Position numbers and translations under genes: made by a program. The notes beneath the pieces are model-generated. The model had not been told where the DNA came from and made no database searches. It worked only from the letters and a program-made list of their open reading frames with translations. Positions 55,439-63,699 of a stretch of 64,000 nucleotides of DNA are shown in pieces. The stretch is from positions 62,001-126,000 of the forward strand of contig NZ_JADKYR010000002.1 of the NCBI RefSeq assembly GCF_015354335.1. The letters are read 5' to 3'. This stretch comes from Methylophilus sp. 13. GTDB taxonomy: Bacteria; Pseudomonadota; Gammaproteobacteria; Burkholderiales; Methylophilaceae. Numbering within the stretch: the first letter of the stretch is position 1; each line of letters begins with the position of its first letter.

Positions 55439-56152
55439 ATGACTGCTGGAACCCTCTACTTTATTCCCGTCCCCCTCACGGAAGACACCACGCCCCAACA
55501 AGTCGTACCGCCTGAAGTCATACAACGTATGCACAGCTTGCGTCACTTTATCGTCGAGAACGAAAAAACGGCCCGTCACTTTCTAGGCGCCAGCGGGCAC
55601 CCAGTGCCTATGCGTGAAATCACGCTCACGGTGCTGACTAAAGATACACCGAATAAAGACCTGCAAAAGTTACTGCAACCTGTGCAACAGGGCATGGATG
55701 TTGGCTTGATGAGTGAAGCCGGTTGTCCGGGTATCGCCGATCCAGGGGCCGCGCTCGCCGCCGTCGCTCATCACAAAGGCATACGCGTCTCCCCGCTCAT
55801 CGGCCCCAGCAGCTTGCTGCTGGCACTGATGGCCAGCGGCTTGAACGGCCAGAGATTTACGTTTTTAGGCTATCTTCCCAGCGATAAAAATGAACGTATC
55901 AGAACCATCAAAGGCATTGAGTTTGACTCAAAAAAACAGCAAGCTACCCAGCTGTTTATTGAAACACCCTACCGCAATCAGCATGTATTAGAAGACCTGA
56001 TTGCTAACCTGCAAGCACAAACAAAATTATGTGTGGCCTGCAATGTGTCAGGCAAAGAAGAATTGATTGTGACAAAAACAGTGGCTGACTGGAAGAAAGC
56101 ACCCCTGCCAGATTTGCATAAAAAACCGACCGTTTTTTTGCTGCTAGCCTAA
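55439..56152 (+). CDS. RsmI-like SAM-dependent methyltransferase (tetrapyrrole methylase fold)
   Basis: 237 residues. Tetrapyrrole-methylase-fold protein related to RsmI (16S rRNA C1402 2'-O-methyltransferase): LYFIPVPL, GLMSEAGCPGIADPGAALAAVAH, IGPSSLLLALMASGLNGQRFTFLGYLP and FIETPYRN. The N-terminal motif differs from RsmI (LYLVATPIGN) and the RsmI C-terminal domain is absent, so this is a short paralogue whose substrate may differ. An extended -10 (TGGGATAAT) at 55403-55411 probably drives it. It nearly abuts the convergent hxlR-like gene. Confidence 0.82.
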   Translation: MTAGTLYFIPVPLTEDTTPQQVVPPEVIQRMHSLRHFIVENEKTARHFLGASGHPVPMREITLTVLTKDTPNKDLQKLLQPVQQGMDVGLMSEAGCPGIADPGAALAAVAHHKGIRVSPLIGPSSLLLALMASGLNGQRFTFLGYLPSDKNERIRTIKGIEFDSKKQQATQLFIETPYRNQHVLEDLIANLQAQTKLCVACNVSGKEELIVTKTVADWKKAPLPDLHKKPTVFLLLA

Positions 56153-56156
56153 GGGA

Positions 56157-56600
56157 TCAAAAACGTACCACCCGCACACCAGAGGCAGCCTCGATATTAG
56201 AGGCTGCCTGCTGCGCCTGATCATAATCACGTTGCGCTTGCAACACCTCATCCATATGCGTCTCAGACCAGTCCCGCAATGCGGCTAGCAGGCCCACCAG
56301 CGTGTTCCCCAGTGGTGTCATCTTGTACTCCACTCTTGGCGGCACCTCAGGATACACCGTACGCGCAATCAGCCCGTCTCGCTCCAACCCGCGCAATGTT
56401 TGCGTCAGCATCTTTTGTGAAATTCCACCAATCTCGCGCTGCAAGGTGCTAAACCGCTTGGTTTCATTCTCCAGCAACCCCAATACCAGTACCGTCCACT
56501 TATCTGCTATCCGGTTCAACATCAAACGTGTCGGGCACGCTGCCTGATACGCATTCCAGCTACTGACAATCTGCAACGGTTGTTCTATCTGTTCCAGCAT
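56157..56600 (-). CDS. HxlR-family transcriptional regulator
   Basis: 147 residues, winged helix of the HxlR (DUF24) family: CPTRLMLNRIADKWTVLVLGLLENETKRFSTLQREIGGISQKMLTQTLR carries the family core (IADKWTVLVLGLL, FSTLQREI). The Cys in ACP near the N-terminus is the redox or electrophile-sensing residue in several members. Divergent from the SnoaL-like gene with 146 bases between, containing TTACT-type dyads that are probably its operators. It presumably represses that gene until an electrophile or oxidant arrives. Confidence 0.93.
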   Translation of the reverse strand: MLEQIEQPLQIVSSWNAYQAACPTRLMLNRIADKWTVLVLGLLENETKRFSTLQREIGGISQKMLTQTLRGLERDGLIARTVYPEVPPRVEYKMTPLGNTLVGLLAALRDWSETHMDEVLQAQRDYDQAQQAASNIEAASGVRVVRF

Positions 56601-56632
56601 GGTTTTCCCTCGGTATCCAAGACGTTCAAGTG

Positions 56633-56681
56633 AGTAACAAGTGCATAAGTTACTTTAAGGTGCCTACTTACTAAAAGTAAC
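56633..56681. promoter_or_regulatory. Operator dyads of the HxlR-type regulator
   Basis: Three overlapping inverted repeats. AGTAAC-N10-GTTACT lies at 56633-56654, GTTACTTT-N17-AAAGTAAC at 56649-56681, and the compact TTACT-AAA-AGTAA at 56668-56680. YodB/HxlR-family operators have TACT...AGTA arms, so these are good candidates for autoregulation and control of both divergent genes. Confidence 0.6.
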
Positions 56682-56746
56682 CATTGAAATTATGATGCGC
56701 AACACCTACAGCACGCAAGCATTTTCAACTCACTTAAGGAAGCCAT

Positions 56747-57232
56747 ATGCATCTATTCAAATCGCTGCTTACCACCTTGCTATTCACCACCCTGTTAACC
56801 AAAGGAACCCTCACCATGGCACAAGACCAAACGCAACAAAACAAACAACTGCTGGCAGACTTTGCCACTGCCGTCTTTGTGAAAAAAGACCTGAGCCAAC
56901 TGCCCAACTTCATGCAGCCAGGCTATATTCAACACAACCCGCTCGTGCCACAAGGCCTGACTGGCTTCGAGCAATTCTTTAGTGCCTGGTTTAAAGCTGT
57001 ACCAGACTGGCACTATCAACTGGAAAAGCTGGTCGCCGAAGGGGATACCGTTTGGGCGTACGGCGTGTACTCCGGGACGCAAAAAGGCGACTGGTTAGGC
57101 ATCCCGGCTACAGGCAAACACTACAGTATTTACGCCGTGGATATTTTCAGGATCGAGAACGGTAAACTGGCCGAGCACTGGGATGTGCTGGATGCTTATG
57201 GCTTGTTCAAACAACTAGGTGTTATTCAGTAA
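56747..57232 (+). CDS. Exported SnoaL-like (NTF2-fold) protein
   Basis: 161 residues with TTAAGGA upstream. A signal peptide (MHLFKSLLTTLLFTTLLTKG) is cleaved near LTMA-QD. The mature part fits SnoaL-like polyketide cyclase/ester-cyclase family: YIQHNPLVPQGLTGFEQFFSAW, VWAYGVYSGTQKGDWLGIPATGK, VDIFRIENGKLAEHWDVLD. Many relatives are annotated only as ester cyclase. Regulated probably by the divergent HxlR-type protein. Substrate unknown, perhaps an electrophile or its conjugate. Confidence 0.85.
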   Translation: MHLFKSLLTTLLFTTLLTKGTLTMAQDQTQQNKQLLADFATAVFVKKDLSQLPNFMQPGYIQHNPLVPQGLTGFEQFFSAWFKAVPDWHYQLEKLVAEGDTVWAYGVYSGTQKGDWLGIPATGKHYSIYAVDIFRIENGKLAEHWDVLDAYGLFKQLGVIQ

Positions 57233-57244
57233 CTTTCACCGATT

Positions 57245-57273
57245 AAAAAGGCCTATCCAAGATAGGCCTTTTT
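57245..57273 (+). terminator. Terminator of the SnoaL-like gene
   Basis: Perfect 13-bp stem AAAAAGGCCTATC with a CAA loop and T-run. Confidence 0.93.
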
Positions 57274-57639
57274 TGCGCCTACAGCAATATCCGCTACCGC
57301 ACTGCTTAAAGCGATTTAAACTATATGATCCAACCGCGGTATTAATCAATCAGTACATCGCTGTTGAAAAAACGCATGCAACACAATCATTACCGAGAAA
57401 CGGAATGAATAGGCCGCCCAAGTGGGCTATTCTTACGGCGGTTTTCATAGCGGATAAAGCAATGGTGATTGTAGAGGCCGTTTAAAAAAGCACTCTTGGA
57501 CAAGAATTGTTTTTAAGTACTATCGTGGGATAATCCGGCTTTGCAATCTCCTCTATCTCTTTGGCTGCCATCCTTGATACTTCATTTTATGCGTAAATCT
57601 CTGATTGTTAATCTGCTGATCAATTAGTGAGTGCCGGAC
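57274..57639. other. Intergenic region before dinB
   Basis: 366 bases without a credible gene. It has a hairpin near 57404-57429 (GCCCA/TGGGC with flanking GAATA/TATTC). A degenerate copy of the terminator plus extended -10 element from 55361-55412 lies at 57486-57535; its TGGGATAAT could be the dinB promoter. No LexA-type CTG-N10-CAG box was found. Confidence 0.5.
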
Positions 57640-58797
57640 ATGTCAGACCAAGAGCACAGACGCATCGCACATATTGATATGGATGCTTTTTTTGCATCTT
57701 GCGAATTGTCACGCTACCCGGAGTTGAAAGGCTTGCCCATGGTGGTGGCCGGTGGCTCCTCACATGTGCCGAGGATCAGAGAAGATGGTACACGCGAATT
57801 CTCGCGCTTGCGTGATTACGCAGGGCGCGGCGTGTTGACCACAGCCACCTATGAAGCGCGGGCGCTAGGCTTGAACTCGGCCATGCCCACCATGCAGGCA
57901 GCCAAACTCGCGCCCGATGCGGTCTTGCTACCGGTCAACTTCGAACTCTATCGCCATTACTCGCAATTGTTCAAAGCAGCGATTCGTAGCATCAGCCCGC
58001 AGGTGGAGAATATTGGGATCGATGAAGTCTACGCCGATGTTTCAACGCTGCCAGGAGACGCCACCGAGATTGCACAACAGCTGAAATCGGCCGTATTCGC
58101 TGCCACCGGCCTGACCTGTTCAGTCGGGATCGCCCCCAATAAACTATTGGCAAAGTTATGCTCTGAAATGCAAAAGCCAGATGGCATCACGGTCATCACG
58201 ATGTCAGATGTCCCCAGCCGCATCTGGCCGATGGCGGCAAAAAAGATCAATGGCATTGGTCCCAAAGCCAGTGCAAAACTCGAATCGTTGCAGATTAAGA
58301 CCATAGGCCAAATCGCAGCTATGAGCGAAGCCTGGCTTGTTCAACATTTTGGCAATCGCTATGGCAGGTGGCTATACCGTGTTTCTCGCGGGCAGGACGA
58401 CAGACCGGTCGTGACAGAAAGCGTTCCGGTCTCCATGAGCAGGGAGACCACTTTCGAACGCAACTTGCATCCGGTGAGAGACAAACCAGCACTGAGCGAG
58501 GCATTTACCCGCTTATGTGAACGTGTCGCCAACGATCTGCAAAAGAAAGGCTATACCTGCTGCAAGGTCGGGACCAAGCTGCGTTTTGAGGACTTTAAAA
58601 CGGTCACGCGTGACCTCACCTTGTCAACGGCGATCAGCGATGCGAAATCGTTACGGCTTTTTGCTGGAAAATGCCTGAAAAGGATAGATTTAGATAAGAA
58701 AATACGATTGTTAGGCGTTAAAGTCAGCGGTCTGCTGCGTGCTGATCGTATAGACCAAACAGATTCAGCGCAATTTACCCTAGACTTTGACGAGTAA
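57640..58797 (+). CDS. dinB: DNA polymerase IV (DinB), Y family
   Basis: 385 residues from ATG 57640 (a GTG three codons earlier is in frame). Translesion polymerase: IAHIDMDAFFASCE (metal Asp), VENIGIDEVYADVS (the second acidic pair, SxDE-like with I-D-E), helix-hairpin KINGIGPKASAKLESL, and a little-finger domain ending QFTLDFDE, which resembles a beta-clamp-binding tail. Between VVAGGSSHVPRI and GVLTTATYEAR it carries about 20 extra residues compared with E. coli DinB. Confidence 0.93.
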   Translation: MSDQEHRRIAHIDMDAFFASCELSRYPELKGLPMVVAGGSSHVPRIREDGTREFSRLRDYAGRGVLTTATYEARALGLNSAMPTMQAAKLAPDAVLLPVNFELYRHYSQLFKAAIRSISPQVENIGIDEVYADVSTLPGDATEIAQQLKSAVFAATGLTCSVGIAPNKLLAKLCSEMQKPDGITVITMSDVPSRIWPMAAKKINGIGPKASAKLESLQIKTIGQIAAMSEAWLVQHFGNRYGRWLYRVSRGQDDRPVVTESVPVSMSRETTFERNLHPVRDKPALSEAFTRLCERVANDLQKKGYTCCKVGTKLRFEDFKTVTRDLTLSTAISDAKSLRLFAGKCLKRIDLDKKIRLLGVKVSGLLRADRIDQTDSAQFTLDFDE

Positions 58798-58830
58798 GAC
58801 GCACACGCGTTTAAACTCGGGGCTAGACGG

Positions 58831-60720
58831 CTACTGCCCCCGCATAAACATCTTGTCCAAATCGGCCAAACTCACCTGAAACCAGGTGGGTCTGCCGTGA
58901 TTGCACTGCCCGCTTCTTTCAGTCGCTTCCATATCACGCAACAAGGCGTTCATTTCAGTAATGGTCAGTTGCCGGTTAGCACGAACGGCAGCGTGGCAGG
59001 CCATGGTACCCAGTACTTCATTTTGGCGTTCTAGCAGCACGCGGCTGGCGCCATATTCGTGTAAGTCGCGTAATACAGCACGGGCCAACGTGACGGCATC
59101 GGCATCTTGCAGCATGGTGGGGATGGCACGAATGGCAATCGTGGTGGGTGACAAGGTAGCCAACTCAAAGCCCAGTTGCTGTAATGTGTCGCTGCCTTGC
59201 AAGGATTGCAGCGTGGCAACTTCAACTTTTTCGGCATAAAAACTGATGGGAATCAGCAACGGCTGAGTTGCGATGGCCTGCTCGCTCAGGGCATTTTTCA
59301 GGCGCTCGTACATGATGCGCTCATGCGCGGCATGCATATCGACCACCACCATACCTTGGGCGTTTTGGGCAAGGATATAAATCCCATGCAACTGCCCCAG
59401 CGCAAACCCCAACGGGTATTGTTGCGGCAGATCTGGCGTGGGTTGTATCGGCTGATCCAAGGCCACCACCGAGGCAAAAACCTCTAAAGAATTACTTTCA
59501 AGGATGGTCGCTTGATCCATCGCGGCCGGTTTTAAGTCGCCGTAGAGTTGACCATAAAACTGCTGCGCCATGTCACCCCCGTTGCTGATATTGGGGGGGT
59601 AGCTGCCGCCAAAGGCCGGGCGATTGTGCAGTGGCATTTCCACTTGTTCGCGTGGCATGCTAAACACAGAGGCATCCGTGCCTGGGCGGAAGGGATTAAA
59701 CGGCGCTTGCACAGGCTGACTGGCTTGTATCTCGGCAGATGTTTTGCCCAGGGCCTTGTGCAGGCTATGAAAAATAAAACGATGTACCGCTTGCGATTCG
59801 CGGAAGCGGACTTCGGTTTTGGCGGGATGCACGTTGACATCGACCAGGGAGGGATCCAGCTCAAGAAACAGCACAAAAGCGGGATGTTTATCGCCGTGCA
59901 ACACATCCTGATAGGCTTGCTTGATGGCGTGTGCAATCAGTTTGTCGCGCACAAACCGGCCATTCACAAACACATATTGGCTATCGCGGCTGTGGCGCTG
60001 GTAAGTGGGCGAAGCGGTCATCCCCCATAGGCGCAAGCCACCGCTATGCTCTTCTAGCCAGAGGCTTTGTGCAGCAAATTCGCTCCCTAACACATCGGTG
60101 ATGCGTTGCTGCGGGGTATTGGCCGCCAAGCGGCTAATGGCTTTGCCATTGTGCTGCAACAAAAAACCGATATTCGGACGCGACAGGGCGACGCGGGTAA
60201 AGGCATCTTCACAATGGCCAAACTCGGTATTTTCGGTTTTGAGAAACTTGCGCCGCGCCGGGGTATTAAAATACAAATCATGCACCTCAACAATGGTACC
60301 TGCATCCAGTGCGGCCGGGCTCAGCTGTGGCGCTTGCGTGCCTTCTGCAGCGATTTGCCAGGCATGACTGGCGCTTTGCTGACGACTGGTGAGCACAGTA
60401 CGCGAGATAGAGGCGATACTGGCCAATGCCTCGCCCCTGAAGCCCAGGCTGCCAACTTGTTCGAGATCTTCAAGACTCTCAATCTTGCTGGTGGCATGCC
60501 GTGTCAGCGCCAGGGCCAATTCATCCTTGGCAATCCCGTGACCATTGTCGGTGACTTTCAGCAACTTGATACCGCCTTGTTGCAAGGCCACCTGAATCTG
60601 CGTGCTTCCAGCATCCACACTGTTTTCAAGCAGCTCTTTCAGGGCGGAGGCTGGGCGCTCAACCACCTCACCGGCGGCAATTTGAGAAATCAGTTGATCG
60701 GGGAGAAGTTTAATTTGCAT
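58831..60720 (-). CDS. mutL: DNA mismatch repair protein MutL
   Basis: 629 residues. GHKL ATPase domain: ISQIAAGEVVERPASALKELLENSVDAG, VTDNGHGI, RHATSKI and GFRGEALASI. A variable linker (about 340-430) is followed by the dimerisation domain containing VVDMHAAHERIMYE and TMACHAAVRANRQLT. No endonuclease DQHA-E-x4-E motif of the usual type is evident beyond DMHAAHER, so nickase activity is uncertain. Divergent from the Suv3-like gene, 34 bases apart. Confidence 0.96.
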   Translation of the reverse strand: MQIKLLPDQLISQIAAGEVVERPASALKELLENSVDAGSTQIQVALQQGGIKLLKVTDNGHGIAKDELALALTRHATSKIESLEDLEQVGSLGFRGEALASIASISRTVLTSRQQSASHAWQIAAEGTQAPQLSPAALDAGTIVEVHDLYFNTPARRKFLKTENTEFGHCEDAFTRVALSRPNIGFLLQHNGKAISRLAANTPQQRITDVLGSEFAAQSLWLEEHSGGLRLWGMTASPTYQRHSRDSQYVFVNGRFVRDKLIAHAIKQAYQDVLHGDKHPAFVLFLELDPSLVDVNVHPAKTEVRFRESQAVHRFIFHSLHKALGKTSAEIQASQPVQAPFNPFRPGTDASVFSMPREQVEMPLHNRPAFGGSYPPNISNGGDMAQQFYGQLYGDLKPAAMDQATILESNSLEVFASVVALDQPIQPTPDLPQQYPLGFALGQLHGIYILAQNAQGMVVVDMHAAHERIMYERLKNALSEQAIATQPLLIPISFYAEKVEVATLQSLQGSDTLQQLGFELATLSPTTIAIRAIPTMLQDADAVTLARAVLRDLHEYGASRVLLERQNEVLGTMACHAAVRANRQLTITEMNALLRDMEATERSGQCNHGRPTWFQVSLADLDKMFMRGQ

Positions 60721-60754
60721 CTTGGCATTTTAAACCGTTTGGTAGAATGACTGT

Positions 60755-62278
60755 ATGTTCTCACAAGAATTTCAGGCGTATTTATCTCGCTTTACCCTCG
60801 CCCGCCAGCTGGGTCGCCAACATCATTTTTATGTCGGGCCCACCAACTCAGGCAAAACCTATCAGGCACTCGAAACCCTGCGCCAGGCTGAGTCTGGCGT
60901 TTATCTCGCGCCGTTACGACTGCTGGCAATGGAGGTCCGCGACCGGCTGATGCAGGCCGGCGTCCCTTGCAATCTGGTGACTGGCGAAGAACGTGTCATG
61001 GTGCCCGGTGCCAGACACACCGCCTCCACCATCGAAATGCTGCGGCCAGACCACGCCGTAGACGTCGCAGTGATTGATGAAATCCAGATGCTGATGGACC
61101 CGGACCGTGGCAGTGCATGGACGGCGGCGCTGGTCGGGGTCCCGGCAAAACAAGTATTTATCTGCGGGGCCAATAGCGTCACCAGCAGCTGTACCCGCGT
61201 GCTAGATGCGCTCAACGAGCCCTACACTCTCACTCATTTACAGCGCATGACACCGTTGCTGATCGAAGAACATAGTATTTGCGGTGCACGCTACCACGCC
61301 GCCAAACTACGCAAAGCACTACACACCGGTGATGCCATCATCGCCTTTAGCCGCAAAGATGTGCTCACACTGGCTGCGCGTATCCGCCAATGGGGGCTGT
61401 CTGTGGCCACCATCTATGGCGCCCTCTCGCCTGAAGTCCGCCGCGTCGAGTCTGCGCGTTTTGCCAGCGGCGAGGCGCACATCCTGGTCGCCACAGATGC
61501 CATAGGCATGGGGCTCAACCTGCCGATTCGCCGCGTGATTTTTGCCAATATCCATAAATTTGACGGCATCGCCTCGCGGCCGCTCAATGCCACCGAAATG
61601 CGCCAGATTGCCGGTCGCGCCGGACGCCATGGCTTATATGACACGGGATATGTCACCGTCCTGGAAGACGACGAGCAATGGCATTTACAGGCCATGTTAG
61701 ACGCCGATGACACGGTGCCACCATTTGCCTTGCCGATTGCGGTTGGTGGCGGGGATATTGAAGCGCTGAGTTTACGCATCCCTACCTGGCGACTGGCCGA
61801 ATGCATGGAGTACATGCACAAGCAATATGCCAGGTCACCCGGCCAGCATGTCTTGCAGTGGCAAGTGACAAGCCTGCAACACCAGCAAGCCATGCTGATA
61901 GACCAAACCGCACCGCAACTCTGCATGCGGGACAAATACCGCTTGATGTGCGCCCCGCTCGCGATCCAGGTGCCGATTGCACGGGACTATTTTTTGCAAT
62001 GCGTACAAGCCGTCGCTACGCAACAAGCCAGGTCATTGCCGCAAATGCCAGAATGGCTGAATGGCCAACAGGCGCAATATCTGGAACAGGCCGAACTCAT
62101 ATGCCAGCATTTGAGCTTGTATAGCTGGTTATCGTATCAATATCCACACATCTTTGTGGATAGCGCATTGATTGATGACGCCAGGAAAAAGCTCAATGGT
62201 TTTATTGGTCGGGCGTTGAGAGTTCAGGCGGGCTATGGGAAGACGCAGCGAGAGGCGGAATTAGGGCAATACTTTTAA
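60755..62278 (+). CDS. Suv3-like DExH RNA helicase
   Basis: 507 residues. The sequence strongly resembles the mitochondrial degradosome helicase SUV3. Walker A is HFYVGPTNSGKTYQALETL (GPTNSGKT 28-35), followed by SGVYLAPLRLLAMEV, GVPCNLVTGEER, VDVAVIDEIQMLMDPDRG (DEIQ 108-111), FICGA, IIAFSRKD, VATDAIGMGLNLPIRRVIF and QIAGRAGRHG. The C-terminal 180 residues are helical and include an RA-rich end. SUV3 relatives are otherwise known from eukaryotes and some proteobacteria. Probable role is RNA unwinding or decay; no exoribonuclease gene is adjacent. Its 5' end is 34 bases from mutL on the other strand. Confidence 0.88.
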   Translation: MFSQEFQAYLSRFTLARQLGRQHHFYVGPTNSGKTYQALETLRQAESGVYLAPLRLLAMEVRDRLMQAGVPCNLVTGEERVMVPGARHTASTIEMLRPDHAVDVAVIDEIQMLMDPDRGSAWTAALVGVPAKQVFICGANSVTSSCTRVLDALNEPYTLTHLQRMTPLLIEEHSICGARYHAAKLRKALHTGDAIIAFSRKDVLTLAARIRQWGLSVATIYGALSPEVRRVESARFASGEAHILVATDAIGMGLNLPIRRVIFANIHKFDGIASRPLNATEMRQIAGRAGRHGLYDTGYVTVLEDDEQWHLQAMLDADDTVPPFALPIAVGGGDIEALSLRIPTWRLAECMEYMHKQYARSPGQHVLQWQVTSLQHQQAMLIDQTAPQLCMRDKYRLMCAPLAIQVPIARDYFLQCVQAVATQQARSLPQMPEWLNGQQAQYLEQAELICQHLSLYSWLSYQYPHIFVDSALIDDARKKLNGFIGRALRVQAGYGKTQREAELGQYF

Positions 62279-62373
62279 TAGCACTTCTACCAAGAACGCT
62301 TACGGCGTCCTTTTCGCATGTAGGCAAAGATAAGCCCAATCATCGAATGACTTTTGAACCAAATAAATAACGC

Positions 62374-63699
62374 TTATTTTTTAGCGAAGGAAGGATTGGT
62401 CGCAATATAAGACTTCACGCCAGACAAAATCGCATTGACCAACTTATCCTGATAAGCATCATCATTCAACCTGGCTTCTTCTTCAGGATTGCTGATAAAC
62501 GCCGTCTCGACCAGAATCGAAGGGATATCCGGTGATTTAAGCACCGCAAACGCCGCTTGTTCAACATACTTGGAATGGAGCGTATTGATTTTAGCGATGC
62601 GTCCCAGCACGGCTTTACCCATGCGGATACTGTCGTGAATAGTGGCCGTTTGCGACAAATCGAGTAAGGTTCTTGCCAGGTCCATATCGCGGGTATCAAT
62701 CGCCACACCACCAATCAAGTCTACCGCGTTTTCCTTTTTCGCCAGGTAGCGGGCGCCAGCACTGGTGGCGCCACGCTCAGACAGGGCAAACACAGAAGAC
62801 CCTTTGGCGGTGCTGTTCACAAACGAGTCGGCATGGATGGAAATAAACAGGTCGGCCTTGGCCGCCCGTGCTTTTTTGACACGGTCCCCCAGTGGCACGA
62901 AATAATCGCCATCGCGGATCAGGATCGCTTGCATGTTTTCTTCGGCATCGATCTGTTGCTTGAGCTTGCGCGCAATGGCCAGAGTAATGTTCTTTTCGTG
63001 GCTGCCATTGGAACCGCGTGCACCAGGATCTTCACCGCCGTGACCGGCATCGACGGCAATGGTAATGAGTTTTTGGCCAGGTTTTGCCTGTTTGAGTGGT
63101 TTTTCAACTGGCTTGTCGGCCACTTTATCCGCCGGTTTTTCGGCAGATTTTTCCACCGTTGGATTGGCATTGTCTGGTGTGGGCTCGGCTGCTTTTTCAG
63201 CGGGTTTGTCGTCTTGACGTGGCACTTCTTGCAATTGCCGGGAAGGTGTCAGTACCGGGCTCGCCATGGCTGACTCGACAGGACCACCCGCAGGGCCTAT
63301 GCTGATGGCCAAGCGTTGTTGCGAGCTGCCCGCATTCATATCGGTGACCTGCGGTTTAATATCAGATTTGATGTCAAAAACGATACGCGCCGTTTTCTCG
63401 GTAAACGGCGCAATGCGGATTTTAGACAGGTAAGGATGTTGGGCATCCAACTGCAGCGCGAGCGCTTTCAGGGTCGGGCTGATGGCAACACCGTCCATAT
63501 CAATCACCACGCGAAATGGATTATCCAGCGTGAAGACACGGTATTTGACTTGCTGGTCGAGCAAAAGCTCGACATGTGCCTGACCGCCTTGCTGCTGCAA
63601 ATTGGCCAGGATGACTTCAGCGGCATGTGCGGCCTGACTCAGGATGAAGAACAGGACTGGCAATAGCCAGCCCAGGCAATGCTTACGATTTACTGGCAT
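62374..63699 (-). CDS. amiC: N-acetylmuramoyl-L-alanine amidase, AmiC type
   Basis: 441 residues. Signal peptide (WLLPVLFFILSQAAHA), AMIN domain (VELLLDQQVKYRVFTLDNPFRVVIDMDG region) for septal targeting, a low-complexity Pro/Lys/Glu linker with KPADKVADKPVEKP repeats (about 165-215), then the Amidase_3 zinc domain: DAGHGGEDPGARGSNGSHEKN, SIHADSF and catalytic Glu in ILVETAFISNPEEE. Splits daughter-cell peptidoglycan. The start overlaps the end of tsaE by 10 bases. Confidence 0.95.
   Translation of the reverse strand: MPVNRKHCLGWLLPVLFFILSQAAHAAEVILANLQQQGGQAHVELLLDQQVKYRVFTLDNPFRVVIDMDGVAISPTLKALALQLDAQHPYLSKIRIAPFTEKTARIVFDIKSDIKPQVTDMNAGSSQQRLAISIGPAGGPVESAMASPVLTPSRQLQEVPRQDDKPAEKAAEPTPDNANPTVEKSAEKPADKVADKPVEKPLKQAKPGQKLITIAVDAGHGGEDPGARGSNGSHEKNITLAIARKLKQQIDAEENMQAILIRDGDYFVPLGDRVKKARAAKADLFISIHADSFVNSTAKGSSVFALSERGATSAGARYLAKKENAVDLIGGVAIDTRDMDLARTLLDLSQTATIHDSIRMGKAVLGRIAKINTLHSKYVEQAAFAVLKSPDIPSILVETAFISNPEEEARLNDDAYQDKLVNAILSGVKSYIATNPSFAKK

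Noticed and set aside
56692-56982. 96-codon frame overlapping the SnoaL-like start
   Set aside because: Out-of-frame shadow, rich in His, Gln and Arg; the real gene has signal peptide and Shine-Dalgarno.
57219-57485. 88-codon plus-strand frame after the SnoaL-like gene
   Set aside because: Overlaps the SnoaL-like stop and reads through its terminator; no family similarity.
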